DNA from: Jeotgalicoccus sp.
Lineage (GTDB): Bacteria; Bacillota; Bacilli; Staphylococcales; Salinicoccaceae
Assembly: GCA_003513765.1 (NCBI GenBank)
Contig: DONT01000010.1
Span: 1 to 64,000, forward strand
Length of the DNA: 64,000 nucleotides
Direction: 5' to 3'
Shown here: positions 16,040 to 24,229 of the stretch, piece by piece
How positions within the stretch are numbered: position 1 is the stretch's first letter
Layout: every line of letters begins with the position of its first letter
Notes under the pieces: generated by a model
What the model was told of the DNA's origin: nothing
The model's database searches: none
What the model saw: the letters and a program-made list of their open reading frames with translations, nothing else
Position numbers and translations under genes: made by a program

Positions 16040-16639
16040 ATGAAGAAATTTCTTATACCTATAGGTGTACTGATTGCGGTAATTGTTATTATTGCAATTA
16101 TGATTGTACCGAGATATAACAGTCTGGTAAATCTCGATGAAGAAGTAAACCAGAAAGAATCACAAATTGAAACGCAGCTGCAGCGACGCGGCGATTTAAT
16201 CCCCAACCTTGTAAGCACGGTTCAGGGCTATGCATCTCATGAAGAAGAGATATTTACTGATATCGCAGATGCACGTTCAAGACTTGCGGGTGCAAGCGGT
16301 GATGTTGAAGAACTTGCTGAAGCTAACAACGAAATGACAAGTGCCTTATCACGTCTCCTTGCGATTTCAGAGAACTACCCTCAGCTGCAGGCGAGTGAGC
16401 AGTTTACAGGCTTAAGAGATGAGCTTGCAGGCGCGGAGAACCGTATTGCTGTAGCACGTCAGGATTACAACACAGCGGTGCAGGAATACAACCGCAATAC
16501 AAGAACATTCCCGGGCAACATTATCGCAGGAATTTTTAATTTCGATGAGAAAGCTTATTTCGAAGCGGATGAATCTGCACAGGATGTACCGGATGTGGAG
16601 TTTAATACTAACCAAGATGATACAGACGGTGGAGAGTAA
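16040..16639 (+). CDS. lemA: LemA family protein
   Basis: A 199-residue protein with one N-terminal membrane helix (residues 4-25) and the family segment YNSLVNLDEEVNQKESQIETQLQRRGDLIPNLV around residues 30-62, followed by a helical bundle. LemA proteins occur across bacteria beside TPM-domain proteins; their molecular role is not settled. Here the next gene encodes a TPM protein and the two overlap by one base. AAAGAGG precedes the ATG. Confidence 0.92.
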   Translation: MKKFLIPIGVLIAVIVIIAIMIVPRYNSLVNLDEEVNQKESQIETQLQRRGDLIPNLVSTVQGYASHEEEIFTDIADARSRLAGASGDVEELAEANNEMTSALSRLLAISENYPQLQASEQFTGLRDELAGAENRIAVARQDYNTAVQEYNRNTRTFPGNIIAGIFNFDEKAYFEADESAQDVPDVEFNTNQDDTDGGE

Positions 16640-17478
16640 TGCAAAAAAGCTTTGCTTTTATAGCTGTTGTACTTAGTGTTTTATTGCTAAGTTCGCCTGT
16701 AGAAGCAAGAGTGGATTTGCCGGCACTCAATGAAAGTCATTATTTTGTGCAGGATAATGCAGGTGTACTCAGCGACAGTACAATTAATGAAATTAACGAC
16801 AAGGGTACACATCTCGAAAGTGGTACGGGTGCCGAACTGCTTCTAATGACGATGAGTTCAACAGGACAGGAACATCGTCAGGACTTTGCTCTCCGTGCAC
16901 TGAGAGAATACGGTGTCGGTAAAGCCGAGAAAGATAACGGCATTGTCATTCTTTTGAATCTGGATAACGATAATGAATTCAATAATCGTGGTATTGAGGT
17001 GCAGGTCGGTTACGGCGTTGAAGGATACTTAAACGATGCCAAAATAGGACGGATTATTGATAATGTGGCGTACGATGATTTAGTCGCCGGTAATTACGAA
17101 ACGGCACTCAATAATCTGTATACAGCATTATATGAAGAGTCTTTAACAGCTTACGGCTATGAGGACGGTGAATTCACACGTGAAGAACCGGCTGAAGATA
17201 CAGAATCGGGACAGAATGACAGTATATTCTCTATTCTGATCCGGCTGGCGATATTTATGACAGTACTGTATATCATTTATAAAATGGTATCAGGCGGTGG
17301 AGGCTCCGGCGGTTCCGGAGGTTCGGGCGGCAGACGCAGAAGAAGCGGCGGTCCCGTAATTTTCTTCCCTCCAGGCGGAGGCTTTGGCGGTGGAAGTTCA
17401 GGCGGCTTCGGCGGCGGAGGTTTCGGCGGATTTGGCGGCGGCTCCGGCGGAGGCGGCGGTGCAGGACGCGGATTCTAA
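16639..17478 (+). CDS. TPM-domain membrane protein, LemA partner
   Basis: A 279-residue protein with a signal peptide ending near VEARVD, a TPM domain (residues about 30-160) with HYFVQDNAGVLSD and RGIEVQVGYGVEGYLNDA, one membrane helix near residues 195-215, and a glycine-rich tail of about 60 residues (GGGGSGG repeats). Related proteins in plants and bacteria act in photosystem repair or membrane stress. The gene overlaps lemA by one base (TAATG), so the pair is translationally coupled. A strong terminator follows. Confidence 0.9.
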   Translation: MQKSFAFIAVVLSVLLLSSPVEARVDLPALNESHYFVQDNAGVLSDSTINEINDKGTHLESGTGAELLLMTMSSTGQEHRQDFALRALREYGVGKAEKDNGIVILLNLDNDNEFNNRGIEVQVGYGVEGYLNDAKIGRIIDNVAYDDLVAGNYETALNNLYTALYEESLTAYGYEDGEFTREEPAEDTESGQNDSIFSILIRLAIFMTVLYIIYKMVSGGGGSGGSGGSGGRRRRSGGPVIFFPPGGGFGGGSSGGFGGGGFGGFGGGSGGGGGAGRGF

Positions 17479-17499
17479 AACTTTTGAAGAAATAAATAG

Positions 17500-17537
17500 G
17501 CTCGAGAATCTTGATCTTAAGATTCTCGAGCTTTTTT
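17500..17537 (+). terminator. Intrinsic terminator of lemA-TPM
   Basis: GCTCGAGAATCTT and AAGATTCTCGAGC form a perfect 13-bp stem with a six-base loop and six T residues. Confidence 0.92.
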
Positions 17538-17631
17538 GTCATGACATCCGCTCATGCCTATGCAAACTCTGATGCGTATACATGACACCAGCTCATGTCT
17601 ATACAAGTTTCGATGCGTATACATGACACAA
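17538..17631. repeat. 41-bp intergenic direct repeat, family 1, two full units and a partial
   Basis: The CGTATACATGACA core occurs at 17575 and 17616, exactly 41 bases apart, with a degraded first unit from about 17538 and a truncated last unit. GCTCATG and TGCGTATACATGA are shared with the array at 14010-14128. The array again lies between terminators of convergent genes. Confidence 0.85.
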
Positions 17632-17662
17632 AAAGCCGGATTACCTAAAACAGGCAACCCGG
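17629..17662 (-). terminator. Intrinsic terminator of the CPBP protease gene
   Basis: CCGGATTACCT (17636-17646) pairs with AGGCAACCCGG (17652-17662) through an 11-bp stem with wobbles; on the minus strand it is followed by a T run. Confidence 0.75.
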
Positions 17663-17672
17663 TTCAAAATAT

Positions 17673-18437
17673 TTACATAAACAGCGAAATAATCGCATTC
17701 AGCTGATTTTGAATTTCTTCGGCCTCTTCTAAAAAGTCAGCGAAGACAGTTTGCAGGAGTACCACAAGACCGTTCATAATAATATGAACCATTATCGGTA
17801 CTAAAAGACGTCCTGTAATAACATATAAGAAACTGAATACATAAGACATCGATAAATAAATCAGAATATGGGTAAAGTCAGCATGTGCGACTGCGAATAT
17901 TAATCCGCTCACAAGCCCTGCAACTAAAAATGCGAGTACTTTCTGTGCAGTGCTGTTAACGGGTATTAATTCATAAATTTCACCGAATATTGCTCTTCTG
18001 AAAACATATTCCTCAATAATCGGACCAAATAATACAACGACTAAAATCATCCATGGAGAGTTAAATATCATATCGACAATATCTGTCGTATTCTGACTCT
18101 CTACCGGGTTGCCAAGCACGTAAATATTAATGAGGCCGGCGATAATTTGCGACATATACGCGAGGAACACACCGCCGATAATCCATAACGTAGTAATCAG
18201 ACCGTCGGATTGATTCCCACGTTCGATTCTGTTTTTATTCTTATGCAGATTGCCAATAAGTATTACAACTACTGTGCCAAGTGCAAATGCAGCAACCTGA
18301 TATGGCATCAGTTTTTCAATCAGTTCAGCCGGACCGAGAGAAGGATCCATAGCTGTGAAAATTAAGCTGATGGGAAGCAATGCAAACTGCACTGCCAAAA
18401 ATGTTAATATAATTAATAAACTGTATACGCGTCTCAC
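17673..18437 (-). CDS. mroQ: CPBP-family intramembrane glutamic protease (MroQ/YdiL-like)
   Basis: A polytopic membrane protein of 254 residues. The CPBP active-site motif is seen as EEYVFRRAIFGEIYE (EExxxR), followed by AVAHADFTHILIY and a later helix with PIMVHIIMNG. In Staphylococcus aureus MroQ processes Agr peptide precursors, and in Bacillus ydiL lies beside groES, as here. I start at the GTG at 18437, which has GGAGG eight bases upstream; an ATG at 18458 would place that ribosome site inside the gene. No agr locus is in the window, so the substrate is not known. Confidence 0.85.
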   Translation of the reverse strand: MRRVYSLLIILTFLAVQFALLPISLIFTAMDPSLGPAELIEKLMPYQVAAFALGTVVVILIGNLHKNKNRIERGNQSDGLITTLWIIGGVFLAYMSQIIAGLINIYVLGNPVESQNTTDIVDMIFNSPWMILVVVLFGPIIEEYVFRRAIFGEIYELIPVNSTAQKVLAFLVAGLVSGLIFAVAHADFTHILIYLSMSYVFSFLYVITGRLLVPIMVHIIMNGLVVLLQTVFADFLEEAEEIQNQLNAIISLFM

Positions 18438-18519
18438 GTTTAAACCTCCAATAATCAATAGTTTTATCTTACATTAAAAAAGCTGAAGTCCAAAATATTT
18501 TAATCTTATTACTTGCATT

Positions 18520-18536
18520 TTTGACCAACTTTGATT
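18520..18536 (+). promoter_or_regulatory. CtsR operator upstream of groES
   Basis: TTTGACC, a three-base gap and TTTGATT form a tandem heptad close to the CtsR consensus, with one mismatch in the second copy. It overlaps a TTGACC -35 box at 18521-18526. Candidate -10 boxes are TATAAT at 18539-18544 (too close) and TATTGT at 18545-18550 (18-base spacer). Confidence 0.75.
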
Positions 18537-18549
18537 ATTATAATTATTG

Positions 18550-18576
18550 TTAGCACTCAATGTTGATGAGTGCCAA
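18550..18576 (+). promoter_or_regulatory. CIRCE element (HrcA operator)
   Basis: TTAGCACTC, nine bases, GAGTGCCAA matches the CIRCE inverted repeat with one mismatch. Together with the CtsR site it gives the dual heat-shock control known for staphylococcal groESL. Confidence 0.93.
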
Positions 18577-18626
18577 ATCACACAGTTGATTTTATAGAAT
18601 TTAAGATTAATAAGGAGGGCATTTCC

Positions 18627-18911
18627 GTGTTAAAACCTATTGGAAATCGTGTAGTTGTAGATTTAACAGAGAAAGAAGAAACAACAAAAAGCGGTATCAT
18701 TTTAACTGATTCTGCTAAAGAAAAACCGCAGGAAGGCACAGTAGTCGCAGTCGGTTCAGGACGAATACTTGAAAGTGGTACACAAGTAGAGCCGGCAGTT
18801 AAAGAAGGCGACAGAGTCGTTTATGCAAAATTTGCAGGTACAGAAGTACAACATGGGGATAATGACTATTTAATTCTCTCTGAATCAGAAATTTTAGCAG
18901 TAATTGAATAA
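18627..18911 (+). CDS. groES: Co-chaperonin GroES
   Basis: A 94-residue protein, the usual GroES length. It begins LKPIGNRVVVDL, with the mobile loop around KEETTKSGIILTDSAKEKPQ and the C-terminal YLILSESEILAVIE. GroES caps the GroEL ring during protein folding in the cytosol. I start at the GTG at 18627, which has AAGGAGGG upstream; an upstream in-frame start would lie within the CIRCE region and add 19 residues foreign to the family. Confidence 0.96.
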   Translation: MLKPIGNRVVVDLTEKEETTKSGIILTDSAKEKPQEGTVVAVGSGRILESGTQVEPAVKEGDRVVYAKFAGTEVQHGDNDYLILSESEILAVIE

Positions 18912-18948
18912 TATTAAAAACACATAAATCACTTTGGGAGGCAATATA

Positions 18949-20574
18949 ATGGCTAAAGAAATAAAGTTTTCAGAAGACGCACGCCGGTCAATGCTGGCTG
19001 GTGTGGACAAATTAGCTAATGCTGTAAAAGTAACATTAGGACCAAAAGGACGAAATGTCGTTTTAGATAAAGCATACTCATCACCGTTAATTACTAACGA
19101 TGGTGTAACTATCGCTAAAGAAATCGAACTGGAAGACAGATATGAAAACATGGGTGCTAAACTCGTGGCAGAAGTTGCGAATCAGACGAATGAAATCGCT
19201 GGTGACGGTACGACTACGGCAACAGTACTTGCTCAGGCGATGATTCAGGAAGGTCTTAAAAACGTAACAAGCGGTGCGAACCCTGTCGGAATCCGTACAG
19301 GAATCGGCATGGCAGTTGAACGTGCAGTAGAAACATTGAAAGAAGTATCTAAACCTGTTCAGGATAAAGAAGCAATTGCGCAGGTTGGTGCGATTTCTGC
19401 AGATGATCCCGAAATTGGTGAATACATTTCTGAAGCAATGGAAAAAGTCGGCAATGACGGTGTCATTACGATTGAAGAATCACGCGGCTTTAAAACTGAA
19501 CTTGAAGTTGTTGAAGGAATGCAGTTCGACCGCGGATACCTTTCACCTTACATGGTGACTGATTCTGAAAAAATGATTGCTGAGCTTGAGAACCCGTATG
19601 TACTCATTACGGACAAAAAGATTTCAAGCATACAGGACTTAGTGCCTTTATTAGAACAGATTGTTCAGCAGTCACGTCCAATTTTAATTATTGCAGATGA
19701 CGTTGACGGCGATGCAATGACTAACCTGGTATTAAACAAAATCCGCGGTACATTTAATGTGATCGCAGTTAAAGCACCTGGCTTCGGCGATCGCCGTAAA
19801 GCGATGCTTGAAGATATCGCAACATTAACAGGCGGACAGGTGATTACTGATGAGCTTGGTCTTGAGCTTAAAGATGCAACGCTTGATTTACTTGGTAATG
19901 CGAGCAAAGTTCACGTATCTAAAGACGATACAACAATCGTTGAAGGTGCCGGAGATAAAGAAGTGATCTCAGGACGTGTAAACCAGATTAAAGCGCAAAT
20001 TGAAGAAACAACTTCAAGCTTCGATAAAGAGAAACTTCAGGAGCGTTTAGCTAAATTAGCAGGCGGTGTTGCGGTAATTAAAGTTGGAGCTGCAACTGAA
20101 ACTGAAATGAAAGAACGTAAACTTCGTATTGAAGATGCACTGAACTCTACACGAGCTGCAGTTGAAGAAGGTATTGTAGCCGGCGGTGGAACTGCACTGG
20201 TTGAAGTATATTCTAAAGTTGCAGAACTTGAAGCAGAAGGCGATGTACAGACAGGTATTAACATTGTACTTAAAGCGCTTGAAGCACCACTGCGTCAAAT
20301 TGTTGAGAATGCTGGCCTTGAAGGCTCTGTAATCGTGCAGCAGCTGAAACAGCAGGATGCTGGAATTGGCTACAACGCAGCAACTGGCGATTGGGTCAAC
20401 ATGATTGATGCTGGTATCGTGGATCCGACTAAAGTAACGCGCTCAGCACTGCAAAATGCAGGTTCTGTAGCGGCAATGTTCTTAACGACAGAAGCAGTCG
20501 TAGCGGATATTCCGGAAGAAAACGGCGCCCCTGATATGGGCGGCATGGGCGGCGGAATGCCGGGCATGATGTAA
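18949..20574 (+). CDS. groEL: Chaperonin GroEL
   Basis: A 541-residue chaperonin subunit. Visible are GPKGRNVVLDK, the ATP-binding NDGVTIAKEIELED and GDGTTTATVLAQA, VEEGIVAGGGTALV in the equatorial domain, and the GGMGGGMPGMM tail. It forms the 14-mer folding chamber with GroES and shares its CtsR/HrcA control. The start is the ATG at 18949 with GGGAGG upstream. It lies 37 bases after groES. Confidence 0.98.
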   Translation: MAKEIKFSEDARRSMLAGVDKLANAVKVTLGPKGRNVVLDKAYSSPLITNDGVTIAKEIELEDRYENMGAKLVAEVANQTNEIAGDGTTTATVLAQAMIQEGLKNVTSGANPVGIRTGIGMAVERAVETLKEVSKPVQDKEAIAQVGAISADDPEIGEYISEAMEKVGNDGVITIEESRGFKTELEVVEGMQFDRGYLSPYMVTDSEKMIAELENPYVLITDKKISSIQDLVPLLEQIVQQSRPILIIADDVDGDAMTNLVLNKIRGTFNVIAVKAPGFGDRRKAMLEDIATLTGGQVITDELGLELKDATLDLLGNASKVHVSKDDTTIVEGAGDKEVISGRVNQIKAQIEETTSSFDKEKLQERLAKLAGGVAVIKVGAATETEMKERKLRIEDALNSTRAAVEEGIVAGGGTALVEVYSKVAELEAEGDVQTGINIVLKALEAPLRQIVENAGLEGSVIVQQLKQQDAGIGYNAATGDWVNMIDAGIVDPTKVTRSALQNAGSVAAMFLTTEAVVADIPEENGAPDMGGMGGGMPGMM

Positions 20575-20613
20575 TAATAGTTAATCTATTTCGAATTTAA
20601 TAGGTGTTAAGAG

Positions 20614-20655
20614 AAGGTCTTTCATAAGGTTATCCAACCTTGGGAAGACCTTTTT
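20614..20655 (+). terminator. Intrinsic terminator of groES-groEL
   Basis: AAGGTCTT (20614-20621) pairs with AAGACCTT (20645-20652), with an inner AAGG/CCTT stem, and a T run follows. Confidence 0.8.
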
Positions 20656-20846
20656 AAAACTCTATTATTGTAGGAAGTAATAAAATGAACAGATGAAAAT
20701 GTGTTATATGACAATTCTATTTATTTGTTCCTGATGTAAGGTGGATAATGAAGTATATATTTTATAACTTTCAGCAGTAGGCTAAGCCATAAATTCTGCT
20801 AATTATATGTTTCAAATAAACCTAACTTTAAAGGAGTATACTATTT

Positions 20847-22118
20847 ATGAGTGAATATAATGCAGTATCAGCAACGAATACAAAAAACGCGCCGAAATTT
20901 GACCAGTCATCACAATCAGCGGCTTTTTCCCACTACAATAATCTTTCAGCACAGCTTCCAATAGATCCTGCAACAGGAAAATTAGTTGAAGGCGGAATTA
21001 AAGCACAGGCTGAACAGAGCTTTAAAAATATTGAAGCGGTACTTGAGAGTGTTGGTCACGTAATGAGCGACATCGTCAGAATTTCTGTTTTTGTTAAAGA
21101 TATCCAGGATGTTGACGCTGTGGATGAAGTTTACAAAACTTTCTTCCCGACGTATGCACCTGCACGCACAACAGTTGCTGCTGCTGCGTTACCGATGGAT
21201 GCTTTAGTGCAGGTGGAAGCACTTGTATCACACGGCGAAGGAACAATTCCAGACGCACCGCAGGCAGGAGATTTAATTAAACTGTCAAACAACACATCTG
21301 CTGCACCTGTGAGCAATTTATCTTCACAGACTGTTGCATTCTCACACTACAACAACATTACAGCTCAGCTGCCAATTGATCCTGCAACAGGCAGAATCGT
21401 TACAGGCGGAGTAAAAGCAGAAACTGCACAGAGCTTAAAAAATATTAAAGCAATTTTAGCTGGCATCGATGTTCCATTAGATGACATTGTTAAAGTTAAT
21501 ATTTTCGTAAAAGACCTTGCAGATATGGACGCAGTAAACGAAGTTTACTCAACATTCTTCCCGGATTCTGCAATTGCAAGAACTGTTGCATATGTACCGG
21601 CGCGTACTGTTATCGAAGCGGCAGACCTGCAGATGGGTGCATCAGTACAAATCGAAGCAGTAGTATCACACGGAGACGGTACGCCGCCACAGGCTATCGA
21701 AGACAGACACGGTATTGTAATCAAAGCACACAACACAGAAAATGCACCGGTTGACAGCTTATCTACACAAACTGTAGCATTCTCACACTACAACCACCTG
21801 TCAGCTCAACTGCCAATCGACCCTAAAACTGGTAAATTAGTTGAAGGCGGAATTAAAGAACAGACTAAACAGGTTTTAACTAACATTAAAGCGGTTATCG
21901 AAAGCGTTGACCACGTAATGGAAGATATGGTTAAAGTAAATATCTTCGTTAAAGACCTTGCAGATATGGATGCTGTAAAAGAAGTTTACGCAGAATTCTT
22001 CCCTGAAGGCACACCTGCAAGAAGAGTAGTCGGTGTTTCAGCTTTACAGGAAGATGCTCTAATTCAGATTGACGCAATTGCGGGCAACGCTGAAGGCACA
22101 CCACCGGAAACTAAATAA
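20847..22118 (+). CDS. Three-domain Rid (YjgF/YER057c/UK114) family protein
   Basis: A 423-residue protein made of three tandem Rid domains (about residues 15-130, 150-275 and 295-415), each with SHYNN/SHYNH, AQLPIDP, TGxxVxGG, VFVKD or IFVKD, and a trailing IEA/VEA strand. Rid proteins normally form trimers of one domain, so one chain could fold as a pseudo-trimer. In RidA the imine-hydrolysing arginine sits in the ARSTVEVARLP segment. The matching residue here is alanine, aspartate and alanine in domains 1, 2 and 3, so classical imine deaminase activity is doubtful. It is a single-gene unit with AAAGGAG upstream. Confidence 0.85.
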   Translation: MSEYNAVSATNTKNAPKFDQSSQSAAFSHYNNLSAQLPIDPATGKLVEGGIKAQAEQSFKNIEAVLESVGHVMSDIVRISVFVKDIQDVDAVDEVYKTFFPTYAPARTTVAAAALPMDALVQVEALVSHGEGTIPDAPQAGDLIKLSNNTSAAPVSNLSSQTVAFSHYNNITAQLPIDPATGRIVTGGVKAETAQSLKNIKAILAGIDVPLDDIVKVNIFVKDLADMDAVNEVYSTFFPDSAIARTVAYVPARTVIEAADLQMGASVQIEAVVSHGDGTPPQAIEDRHGIVIKAHNTENAPVDSLSTQTVAFSHYNHLSAQLPIDPKTGKLVEGGIKEQTKQVLTNIKAVIESVDHVMEDMVKVNIFVKDLADMDAVKEVYAEFFPEGTPARRVVGVSALQEDALIQIDAIAGNAEGTPPETK

Positions 22119-22128
22119 AATAAGACAC

Positions 22129-22160
22129 AAAAATGCCTCCATATTAATGGAGGCATTTTT
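22129..22160. terminator. Bidirectional terminator between the Rid gene and queT
   Basis: AAAAATGCCTCCAT and its exact complement (22147-22160) form a 14-bp stem with a four-base loop, giving a T run in both directions. It overlaps the queT stop region. Confidence 0.9.
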
Positions 22161-22609
22161 TATTCCGGCAATATTCGATGGCCGATTTTTTTAAAGATAA
22201 ACGTGCCGATAAATGTCGTAATCAGCGTGGACAGTCCAACGGTTGCTGCACTGAACCAGTAGGGCAGACCGAGTACTAAATACAATGCCAGTCCGACTAA
22301 CAGTCCTGCAAGCACACTGTACTGCAGTGCATTTATCCAGACGTTTTTTATAAAGTAGCTTAATGAATAAGCGATTACGGATATGGTGACACCGACGAAA
22401 ACATCGATTAAGCCGAGGCTTGAGAAAACATTTGCGATCCCCACTCCAAGAATCATACCTGCGATATATTTGCGGTTGAAAAATGGAATGACACACAGCA
22501 TTTCACTTATTCTGAATTGAATAGCGCCTGTGCCGATTGGGTTAATTACAGTAAGTGCGACATAAATTGCCGCTAAGACGGCATTTACAGCCATGTCTTT
22601 AACATTCAT
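22160..22609 (-). CDS. queT: Queuosine precursor transporter QueT (ECF S component)
   Basis: A 149-residue membrane protein with about five helices. It begins MAVNAVLAAIYVALTVINP and has the FRISEML motif typical of the QueT family, the substrate-binding part of an energy-coupling-factor importer for preQ0/preQ1-type bases. A preQ1-I riboswitch directly upstream supports the substrate. The ATG at 22609 lies 11 bases after AAGGAG; an ATG-TAA start-stop pair at 22616-22611 sits between them. The shared EcfA/T energising module is not in this window. Confidence 0.9.
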   Translation of the reverse strand: MNVKDMAVNAVLAAIYVALTVINPIGTGAIQFRISEMLCVIPFFNRKYIAGMILGVGIANVFSSLGLIDVFVGVTISVIAYSLSYFIKNVWINALQYSVLAGLLVGLALYLVLGLPYWFSAATVGLSTLITTFIGTFIFKKIGHRILPE

Positions 22610-22620
22610 ATTACATAATT

Positions 22621-22657
22621 CTCCTTAGTTTTTTTGACAGGGAGTTTGCGAACCTGT
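22621..22657 (-). promoter_or_regulatory. PreQ1-I riboswitch controlling queT
   Basis: On the minus strand ACAGGTTC, GCAAACT and CCCTGT are followed by CAAAAAAACTAAGGAG. This matches the preQ1-I aptamer: a short stem, a loop, and an A-rich tail that folds back on the stem. The tail runs into the AAGGAG ribosome site of queT, so control is probably translational. The element fills almost all of the 51 bases between the NRDE gene and queT. Confidence 0.88.
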
Positions 22658-22660
22658 TTT

Positions 22661-23434
22661 TTATTGCTTGACTGATATCGTTTCTGATATTTCACCGGTT
22701 TCGACACCATTTTTAAATGTACGTTCAATCAGCGTAATATTATCCTGATGATCGACCAGGAGGACAGTAGAGCATCGTGTGCCGTAATCAAAATCAGGAA
22801 TATCGATAAACAGCGGTGATAATTTCTTTTCGAGGTCGAAATCGACTCCGGTCTTTTGCACGATATCATCTGCTGCTTCTGAATCGATGCGGAGCAGGTT
22901 AAACAAAGCGTCAACATCTACGTCCTCTTCAGATAAGACTTCATCTAATTTCGCTTTTCCAATCACGACTTTCGGCCACGGTGTATTTAAATATTCATTC
23001 GATAAACCATGTGTGCCGTTGCCGACACGTGAGATTTTGTTGTCGTAGTTGTTCATGTAATATAGCGCATCGGGATTTCCCACCAGCAGATTAAATCCTG
23101 CATAGTCACTGCTGTAAGCAGCAAGATTCTTTAAGTAATCTTCAGGATTATCTTCTGAAAGCAGATAATTAACGACGAGCTCACCACGCGATTTTTTAGC
23201 TTCCATAGTCATTTCTTCGGGTGTCCGGATATTAGTCAATGCACCTATTTTACCGGATTTTGATACAGCGAGCCAGGTGCCTTTAGCTTTTAAATCACGG
23301 CCGCCTAAAATATTCTGATGATCATCCCAGTAATGCACGGGTGCAGTCGGACGGGAATAAAACTCGTCGCGGTTAGCTGCAAGCACCATTTTATATTTTT
23401 TATGCGAGCCGATATTAAAATTAATAAGACACAT
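22661..23434 (-). CDS. NRDE (TANGO2-like) family protein
   Basis: A 257-residue protein beginning MCLINFNIGSHKKYKMVLAANRDEFYSRP. The ANRDEF motif defines the NRDE/TANGO2 family, which in eukaryotes affects Golgi and haem handling. The bacterial function is unknown. The first cysteine could act as an N-terminal nucleophile after loss of Met, as in Ntn hydrolases; that is inference. I choose the ATG at 23434 because GGAG lies eight bases before it; the GTG at 23443 overlaps that site. It overlaps the upstream pseudouridine synthase gene by 14 bases and is probably co-transcribed with queT. Confidence 0.82.
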   Translation of the reverse strand: MCLINFNIGSHKKYKMVLAANRDEFYSRPTAPVHYWDDHQNILGGRDLKAKGTWLAVSKSGKIGALTNIRTPEEMTMEAKKSRGELVVNYLLSEDNPEDYLKNLAAYSSDYAGFNLLVGNPDALYYMNNYDNKISRVGNGTHGLSNEYLNTPWPKVVIGKAKLDEVLSEEDVDVDALFNLLRIDSEAADDIVQKTGVDFDLEKKLSPLFIDIPDFDYGTRCSTVLLVDHQDNITLIERTFKNGVETGEISETISVKQ

Positions 23435-24098
23435 CAAAATCACTCCACGGGAATGTTTCCGGCGGCTTGCAGAATACTTCTACGTATTCATCTTTCGTAG
23501 GATGTTTAATACGCAGGTAAGTAGAGTAAAGAGCAATCTGCTGACCGACTTTAGCACGCTTGTTATATTTCTGATCGCCAAACAGCGGGTGACCGAAATG
23601 AGAGAGCTGTACACGAATCTGATGTGAACGTCCTGTGTGAAGTTTTACTTTTACCAGTGAATAATTATTATTTTCAACGACCATTTCATAGTCCAATTTA
23701 GCCATTTTTGAACCGCGGTGGTTTTTATGAACGACTTTTGAAATGTTTTTCTTTTCGTCTTTAAATAAATGGTTCGTCAAAGTGCCTTTTTTCTGTTCCA
23801 GATGATTTTCTACAACCGCGTGATACTGACGGTCGAAGTTTTGTAATCTGATTTCGTTTGATAATCTTGAAGCCGCTTTTGATGTTTTAGCAAATACTAC
23901 AGCACCGCCGACTGGACGGTCTAATCTGTGTACCAGCCCTAAATAAACCGCTCCGGGTTTATTGTACTTCTCTTTAATATATTCCTTTAACATAGTTAAT
24001 AAGTCTTTATCTTCTGAACTGTCTTCCTGGACAGGGATGTTAACCGGCTTATCGACAATGAGTAAATGGTTGTCTTCGTACAATACATTAATATTCAC
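23421..24098 (-). CDS. RluA/RluD family RNA pseudouridine synthase
   Basis: A 225-residue protein with the family active-site motif GLVHRLDRPVGG (catalytic aspartate) near residue 54 and the LHTGRSHQIRVQLSHFGHPLFGD motif. It lacks an S4 domain, so it resembles the short RluA-like proteins of Firmicutes. The target uridine in rRNA or tRNA cannot be assigned. I choose the GTG at 24098, with AAGGAG eight bases upstream, over the GTG at 24107. It is first in the operon with the NRDE gene and queT. Confidence 0.87.
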   Translation of the reverse strand: MNINVLYEDNHLLIVDKPVNIPVQEDSSEDKDLLTMLKEYIKEKYNKPGAVYLGLVHRLDRPVGGAVVFAKTSKAASRLSNEIRLQNFDRQYHAVVENHLEQKKGTLTNHLFKDEKKNISKVVHKNHRGSKMAKLDYEMVVENNNYSLVKVKLHTGRSHQIRVQLSHFGHPLFGDQKYNKRAKVGQQIALYSTYLRIKHPTKDEYVEVFCKPPETFPWSDFDVSY

Positions 24099-24229
24099 AC
24101 ATTTCACTCCTTAAAATTCGTAAGTTATATTATACCATCTATACAGTAAATATCTTATCACTTTCGGAATGTTTATTTGATAGAATGGATATAAGTGTAA
24201 AATAATACTATTAATTATAGAGGTGAATA

